DNA of 64,000 nt from the NCBI GenBank assembly GCA_007570785.1, contig ML660774.1:15948888-16012887 (forward strand), in the 5' to 3' direction. Position numbers and translations under genes: made by a program. Below the pieces are notes generated by a model that made no database searches, was not told the origin of the DNA, and worked only from the letters and a program-made list of their open reading frames with translations. Within the stretch, counting starts at the first letter, position 1. Every line of letters starts with the position of its first letter. This document shows positions 58,386 to 64,000 of this stretch, piece after piece. The stretch comes from Antilocapra americana. Taxonomy: Eukaryota > Chordata > Mammalia > Artiodactyla > Antilocapridae.

Positions 58386-58430
58386 AATCCTTGTCTTCAT
58401 TGCATGTTACAATCCTTGTCTTCATTGCAT
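58386..58430. repeat. Short tandem duplication (25-bp unit)
   Basis: AATCCTTGTCTTCATTGCAT at 58386-58405 recurs exactly at 58411-58430 with a 5-bp spacer, just downstream of the SINE. Confidence 0.92.
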
Positions 58431-58669
58431 CTCTCCCTCTCCCAGTTCTACAAGATCTGAAAGATAAGCTTGGAAAAGAAACATGGCTTGTCAACTCGGC
58501 AGCATTTGTGCCATTTCAATAGGAACGCATGAGTTAATAGTGTTTATCTGTATAAGATTTTAAGGCAATTTTTACTATTTTTTATACTGAAATATTTGAA
58601 AAAGTTTTATAATGAATATTTAGCATTCCTATAATGGGAAAATAAGTCCATAGAGCTATTTTCACTTAT

Positions 58670-60545
58670 TTATTCTTTATTAACTTGAATTTTTTTTTAT
58701 AATTGACTTTTTTCAGAGAAGTTTAAGATTCATGGGAATGCTAAAAGTATTGCTATTTCTCATATAGCCCCTGCACAGCCTCTCCCATTATGAACATCTT
58801 CACCAGGGTGGTACATTTGTACAGTATAGTCACTCAAAGTCCATAGTTTACATTATGATTCACTATTGATGTTGTACATTCTATAACTCTGCACAAATGT
58901 GTGATGACATGTATCCATCATTATGATATCACAGAGAGTATTTTTACTGCCCTAAAATTCTCTGTACGCTGTCTATTTACATGTCACCACTCCTAATCCC
59001 TGGAAACCACTGATCTTTTTTCTGTCTCCATAGTTTTTTCTTTTCCAAAATAGCTTATGGGTGGTATCATACAATATGCAGCCAATTCAGCTTGGCATCT
59101 TTCACTTAATAAAATGTATTTAAGTTTCCTCCATGTTTTTTCATGACCTGAAAGCTCATGCTCCTCTGTCCAGGGGATTTTCCAGGCAAGAATACTGAAG
59201 TGGGTTGCCTTTCTCCCTCCAGGGTATCTTCCTGACCCAGGGATGGAACCCATGTCTCTTCTGTCTCCTAGTATTGACAGGCGGGTTATTTACCACTAGT
59301 GCCACTTGGAAAACCCCATTTCTTTTTAGCATTGAATATACTTCATTGTCTGGATGTACCAGTTTGTTTATACAGTCACCTACTGAAGTACACCTTGATT
59401 CCTTCCAAGTTCTGGAAGCTGTGAATAAAGCTGCTATAAATATCCATATGCAAGTATTTGAATGGTCATACATGTTTAGCATGTTTGAGTAAAACCAAGG
59501 ATCCAAAGAGCACCATTTCTGGGCCTTATTGTAAGAGAATGTTTAGTTTTCTAAGGAACTATCAAACTGTCTTCCAACAGTTTGTTCATACCGTTTTGCA
59601 TTCCCACTAGCAATGAATGAGCGTTAATGAGCGTTCCTCTTGCCTCTTGTCAACATTTGATATTGTCAGTGTTCCACTGACTGTGTTCCAGATTTTGGTT
59701 ATTCTAACAGTCTCTCACTGTGGTTTTGATTTGTATTTATTTGATGGCATATGATGTACAGCATCTTTTTATATGCTTATTTGCTATCTGAATATCTTCT
59801 TTGGTGAGGTGTCTATTAAAATCTTTGGTCCATTTTTTAATGAGGTTGTTTGTTTTCATATTGTTGAATTTTAAGAGTTTTTTAAAAATATATTTTGGAC
59901 AACAGTCCAAAATCAGATGGGTCTCTTGTAGATATTTTCTCCCAGTCAGCAGTTTGTATTCTCAATCTCTTGACATTCTCTTTTGCAGAGCAGGTGTTTA
60001 ATTTTTAATAAAGTTCAATTTGTTGATTATTTCTTTCATGAATTGTAACTTTGATGTTATATTTGAAAATCTATTGTCAAACCTAGGCTCATCTAGATTT
60101 TCTCCTATTGTAGATGTTTTACAGCTTCTTGTTTTCCATTTTGATCTGTGATCCATTTTGAACTAATTTTTGTAATGAGCAAGTGTAAGGTCTGTGTCTG
60201 GACTCATGTTGTTGCATGTGGACATCCAGCTGTTACAGCACCACCAGTGAAGAGATTATTTTGCCCTGTTGTGTTGCCCTAGCTCCTCTGGGCTATCTGT
60301 TGTGTTATATTCATCTATTTGTCTATACTTTCACCAATACCACACTATCTTGACTATTGTAGCTTTATAGTAAGTCTTGAAGTCAGATAGTGTCAGTCCT
60401 CCAACTTTGTTCTTCTACTTCAATATTGTGCTGGGTATTGTGGACCTTTTGTCTTTCTATGTGAAGTTTAGCATCAGTTTGTCAGTATCTGCAGTTACTC
60501 GGGATTTTGATTGGGATTGCACTGAGGCTATAGATAGAGTAGCTA
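58670..60545 (-). mobile_element. Old mammalian L1, ORF2 end and 3' UTR
   Basis: It begins with an AT-rich 3' UTR (TTCAGAGAAGTTTAAGATTC) and continues into ORF2 (reversed): CTGCTATAAATATCCATATG, TGCATTCCCACTAGCAATGA, CTCACTGTGGTTTTGATTTG, CCATTTTGAACTAATTTTTG, GATTGGGATTGCACTGAGGC. It has the same structure as the copy at 3330-4457. A SINE is inserted at 59157-59319. Its 5' end fades near 60545. Confidence 0.88.
59157..59319 (-). mobile_element. Partial Bov-tA2-type SINE inside the old L1
   Basis: Reversed copy from CTCCTCTGTCCAGGGGATTT to GGGTTATTTACCACTAGTGC and CACTTGGAAAACC. The 3' part of the SINE is missing. No clear duplication was found. Confidence 0.9.
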
Positions 60546-60649
60546 CATTTCCCCTGGAATTTGTACTGCGCTGCAGCATTAGTGGGGGCTCTTGATTTTA
60601 GTGTAGATTGCTAATGTCATACAATGACACTGGCTATTCAAGGTGTTGC

Positions 60650-60840
60650 TGCAGTTGTTAATACTGATAATGATGTTAATAATAGTAGGCATTATTGCCT
60701 CTTATGTGAGGAAGATATCCTTAATCCCATATGGAGAAACTGAGACACAGAGAAACTAAGCAATTTGCCCAAAGTCAGGCAGCAAGTATCAGAAGCAGAT
60801 TTTTAATTCAATTTGAAATCACCCATCCTAGTTCTCCTTT
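60650..60840 (-). mobile_element. MIR SINE
   Basis: Reversed MIR blocks: ATGGAGAAACTGAGACACAG, AGAAACTAAGCAATTTGCCC, AAAGTCAGGCAGCAAGTA. Confidence 0.8.
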
Positions 60841-61635
60841 TCTATTTCTACATCTCTCAGCTAGTAGGAGGGATCAAAGTGCTGTTTAGGGAGCTCACCC
60901 TGTCCCGCATGAAAGGGCAATCTGACACATTTACTGGCATCTGAAACTAACAAGGGAGAAGCAGCAAGTGTGAGTTTTTAGAATTCCTGTGCTTTATCCA
61001 CAGATTCTCAAAGGCACCTGACCATGAGCTTTACCAACTGAATACTTAAGTCAATTTCTTACACTAGACTGAAAAGTAGGAATACACAGGATGAATATAC
61101 AAAGATGGATCCACTGTGGTCTCTAATGCTAGCGTAAGCTGTTCAAAAGTACCATCCCCTTCCCCCAGGCAAGGTTCCTCCTGGCCTAGGATTCTCAGTG
61201 AAATATAAGTAAACCCTGATCAAAGAGTTGGAATCAGAATTTTCACCATAGAAGCCTTGAAGCATTTAATCAATGAGCAGATATTTTAAATGAGTGTCTC
61301 TCTTAAATGGGAAGTTAAGCATTTTTCTTTGGTGGAAGTTGAGGAAAAATTCAAGAAATTAGCAAAACCCAAGAGCTAATGAGGAATTTTAAGAATCTTA
61401 TCTATGGGACACCATGCTTTTGAGAATCAGACTTTTTCAAAAGCAGAAGAGTCTATTTTCTGTGGATAAGACATCTTCAGAGACCACATGTGAACCTAGG
61501 ACCAGTACTTAAGAGATACTTGGGTTGGGGAAAAGACCAACACACTCAGAGAAAAGTGGTATTGGTTATAAAAATATAGTCAAGGGTAGAGGAAGATAGT
61601 AAAGTAAGGCAAAATCTTGAGGAAGTTAGAATTTA
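60841..61635. other. No recognisable gene or repeat
   Basis: Unassigned sequence. Confidence 0.35.
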
Positions 61636-61690
61636 AGCTGTGTGTATGTGTGTACATGTGTTTGTATGTGTGTGTGTGTGTGTGTGTATG
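61636..61690. repeat. (GT)n-rich microsatellite
   Basis: Imperfect GT run with a clean core near 61668-61687. A likely polymorphic marker. Confidence 0.92.
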
Positions 61691-61699
61691 CAGAGAGAG

Positions 61700-61800
61700 A
61701 ACAAGTAAGCTTACTGTGTGCTGGATGCTATGCTAGGTGCCGGGAGATGAGAGAGTTCTAAGAGTCCAGGATGACGCCCAGGTTTCTGATAAAAGGATTG
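61700..61800 (-). mobile_element. L2-like fragment, antisense
   Basis: ACTGTGTGCTGGATGCTATG, CTAGGTGCCGGGAGATGAG and CAGGATGACGCCCAGGTTTC resemble separate parts of antisense L2. Confidence 0.45.
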
Positions 61801-61804
61801 GATT

Positions 61805-61976
61805 AAGATGCCATCACTGAGAGACTTCCCTGGCAGTCCAGTGGTTAAGACTCAGGGATTCCACTACAGAGGCACGGGTATCAATCCTGGTCAGGGAACT
61901 GAGATCCCACACACAGCATGGCACAGTAAAATGAAAAAAAATTAAATAAAAAAAATAATAAAGATGTCATCATTGA
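61805..61976 (+). mobile_element. CHR-type tRNA-derived SINE with duplication
   Basis: The body 61821-61960 starts GAGACTTCCCTGGCAGTCCA, has a B-box region GGTATCAATCCTGGTCAGGG and an A-rich tail. Flanks 61805-61820 and 61961-61976 are 16-bp repeats with two mismatches. Confidence 0.92.
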
Positions 61977-62074
61977 AATGAAGCAGTCTTGGGAAGCAGT
62001 TTCCAGAGGCAGCTCTTATTAAGAAAAATGTGGGGGTGATTTTTCAGATGCCAAGAATAAAGAATACATATTTT

Positions 62075-62182
62075 GTTATTTAATTTTATTTTAATTTTTT
62101 TTCTTTGCAATAGATCCTTGTTGGTTATGTATTTTAAACATGGCAGTGAGTACACATCAATCCCAAACTCCCAAGAATATGT
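62075..62182 (-). mobile_element. Very short L1 3' end
   Basis: A T-rich start (minus-strand tail) followed by GATCCTTGTTGGTTATGTAT and ATCAATCCCAAACTCCCAA is the 3' terminus of a cetartiodactyl L1 subfamily, heavily 5'-truncated. Confidence 0.6.
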
Positions 62183-63814
62183 TTTTTTAAGAGAGGAAAA
62201 TCTTAAGGATTTGACAGCTACTGAACTAAGCTACTAGTCTGTGCAGGAGACCTAGAGAGGAACTCAAGAGGCAGGGATAAGATTTGGCATTCTCTCTGGG
62301 CCCTGACGATTTCTTGTGCTGAAATTGAACAACACCATTTTCTAAGCCATCACTTTGGAAGTTTTTGACTTCAAAATATCAGTCATTGATTTTTTTGATG
62401 ACCACAACTAGCAGGGTTGACTGCAGAGGGTACCTGCGTTACTTCAATATCATAGATGAGACAACCAAGGCAGGAGAAGTCAAATGATTATGAGGGCTGA
62501 CAGCAGACCATGTAAAAGTCTATGGCTAGAAAGGTCGAATCTCATCTCAGAGACATCCTTTCAGACAACTTTGCACTAGAAATTTCAAAGTTTGGTACGA
62601 TGCAAAAAAAGGCAAGCTACCCTGGTCATGTAAAGTTGCAGTATTAGGATCTTCTATATAGTAGTGAATATGACAACCAAAAATTCACCAACAGAGAGAC
62701 GTTTTAAAAGCCTAATAAATCTCTTGTCTACGTCCCTTACTCTGTATTAATAGTCATCCCTTCCCTCTGGCCTTTTCTCTCCTTCCGTCTTTCACAATTT
62801 CTCACTCTCCTCCATCACTACTTTTATTTCTATGCTCATGCCCTCTCCATTTTGAAAGCTAAAGCTCATTTACTTCCATAGTGAATAAGCAGACACATTA
62901 AATATTCCCAGAGTAGTAATTCACTCCATTTGATCAGGTGTAAAATGTCTGGAATCCAGACTAGCATTGCAGCTTTGGAAAAAAATTTCCAAGAAACCCT
63001 GACTCAGTGTTTAAAAACTAATACATTTGAGCATTCCTCTGGATTATGAAAATGGAATTAATCCTGTACCCCAGGGAATAAAGAGGAGCCTGAGGTTCCT
63101 CACCAACTGATGAAGCTATCTGCAAGGTACACTCACAATTATGCATGTGATCCTGTCATTGATGGAATTTGGGGAGATTTTCTGAATGGAGGCTGAAGGC
63201 TTGCCTGGAAGCCTCTTGCTTTTATCCCTATGGATGAGCACCTGCAAACCAGCACAAGGCCTTCTTCCTCAGTACTAAAGCTCTAGTTTGAAACAAAGAC
63301 TGGGAGATAGAGGTTTGTGCTCTCAGCCTGGGGGACTTCCAGGAGAGTGTTCTGTTTGGAGTGGTGCTAGCCTGGGGTCCAGCGGGGATGAAATGTTCTG
63401 TGAAGTGTATGTAGGTCAAGCATAGTGGGGACCTGTGGACAAAGCTGCTGAAAGTCAGAGTGATCATAATCAAGGGTCATGTCCAAAGGCAAGCTGGGGC
63501 TTATTGAAGACTCGGTCAGTTTGAGACAGAAACTCAACAAGAAGCCATCCCAATCTGAAGGCAGGCTGAGACTGGCAAGTCACTCAGCTGATCTCAGGGA
63601 CCATCTTTGAGTGTTCTGCGGAGCATGTGTGCCATGGTCTGGGTGCCTCCCTGAGTTTTTTGTTTTTGTTTTCTAATTTGATTGTTCTTTGTCTCACTCT
63701 TAGTGGAGCCAGCTCTTCTTAAAGATCCAGGTCTATTTATCTATGCAGAAAGGGTTGCCTGAGTGACCTTGACCTTGATACTTCTTTCTATTTGAGTCTA
63801 AAGAAGAAAAAGGA
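62183..63814. other. No recognisable gene or repeat
   Basis: Unassigned sequence. The 81-codon minus-strand frame at 63473-63228 shows no known domain. Confidence 0.4.
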
Positions 63815-64000
63815 GTAAGGAGGTGAACCTTTAAATTGCTTACTACATTTCAGGTTTCTTCTCAAGCATTTCCTCATAAATTCTTATCTTTAGAAAATGG
63901 AAAGTAAGTATTCTTATCCCTACTTCAACACATGATGAAGCTGAGGATTACAGAGTTTAAATAAGTAGGCAAAAGTCAACAGCTCGTAAGTGGAAATTCC
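63815..64000 (-). mobile_element. MIR SINE, running off the window
   Basis: Reversed MIR blocks: CATTTCCTCATAAATTCTTA, TTATCCCTACTTCAACACAT, GATGAAGCTGAGGATTACAG, GCTCGTAAGTGGAAATTCC. Cut by the window end. Confidence 0.75.

Overview
The window is nuclear DNA of a bovid ruminant (cattle, sheep, goat or a close relative; the species cannot be fixed by eye). The evidence is its repeats: BovB (RTE) LINEs, Bov-A and Bov-tA SINEs derived from them, a cetartiodactyl CHR SINE family and a ruminant L1, on top of older mammalian MIR, L2, MER20 and MER5A copies. I found no convincing protein-coding exon, functional tRNA or rRNA gene, CRISPR array or bacterial-style operon. The longest open frames are either retrotransposon remnants or chance frames. 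The region is best read as intergenic or deep intronic DNA built by successive retrotransposition.

Layout. Positions 1-3.3 kb hold a possible DNA-transposon remnant and three SINEs. From 3.3 to 16.1 kb there is a nested LINE block: an old L1 3' end, then a ruminant L1 (4458-5581, resuming at 13544-16126) split by a much younger full-length L1 (5582-13543, minus strand) with 16-bp target-site duplications. The young L1 has a long GC-rich 5' UTR with a YY1-type site, a broken ORF1, a broken ORF2 and a 3' UTR. A 100-N assembly gap at 6059-6158 lies inside it, and the same ~265 bp is present on both sides of the gap, so the element is artificially lengthened here. From 16 to 21 kb there are a 5'-truncated L1, an L2, an old L1 3' end, and a MIR split by a BovB.

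From 24 to 27 kb lie a MER20, a CHR SINE and a 2.2-kb BovB. From 30.7 to 35.7 kb an old L1 is interrupted by a BovB (31959-34342), which is itself interrupted by a Bov-A2 SINE inside the reverse transcriptase YADD motif. From 37.4 to 39.3 kb there is a cluster of Bov-tA SINEs, all in minus orientation. From 43.7 to 48.9 kb there are a BovB split by a Bov-A2, L2 pieces and a two-unit SINE. From 50 to 64 kb there are scattered SINEs, one BovB, MIRs, an old L1 and simple repeats.

How the parts relate: BovB very probably supplied the machinery that mobilised Bov-A and Bov-tA SINEs, which share its 3' end; this is established for the families and not tested here. The ruminant L1 supplied the 16-bp-duplication insertions. 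Every LINE ORF I could read is broken, so nothing here looks capable of autonomous movement. I found no clear sign of a previously undescribed system. The most useful observations are the assembly artefact, the full-length L1 with its intact integration footprint, the nested insertions, and two poly(A)-only insertion scars.
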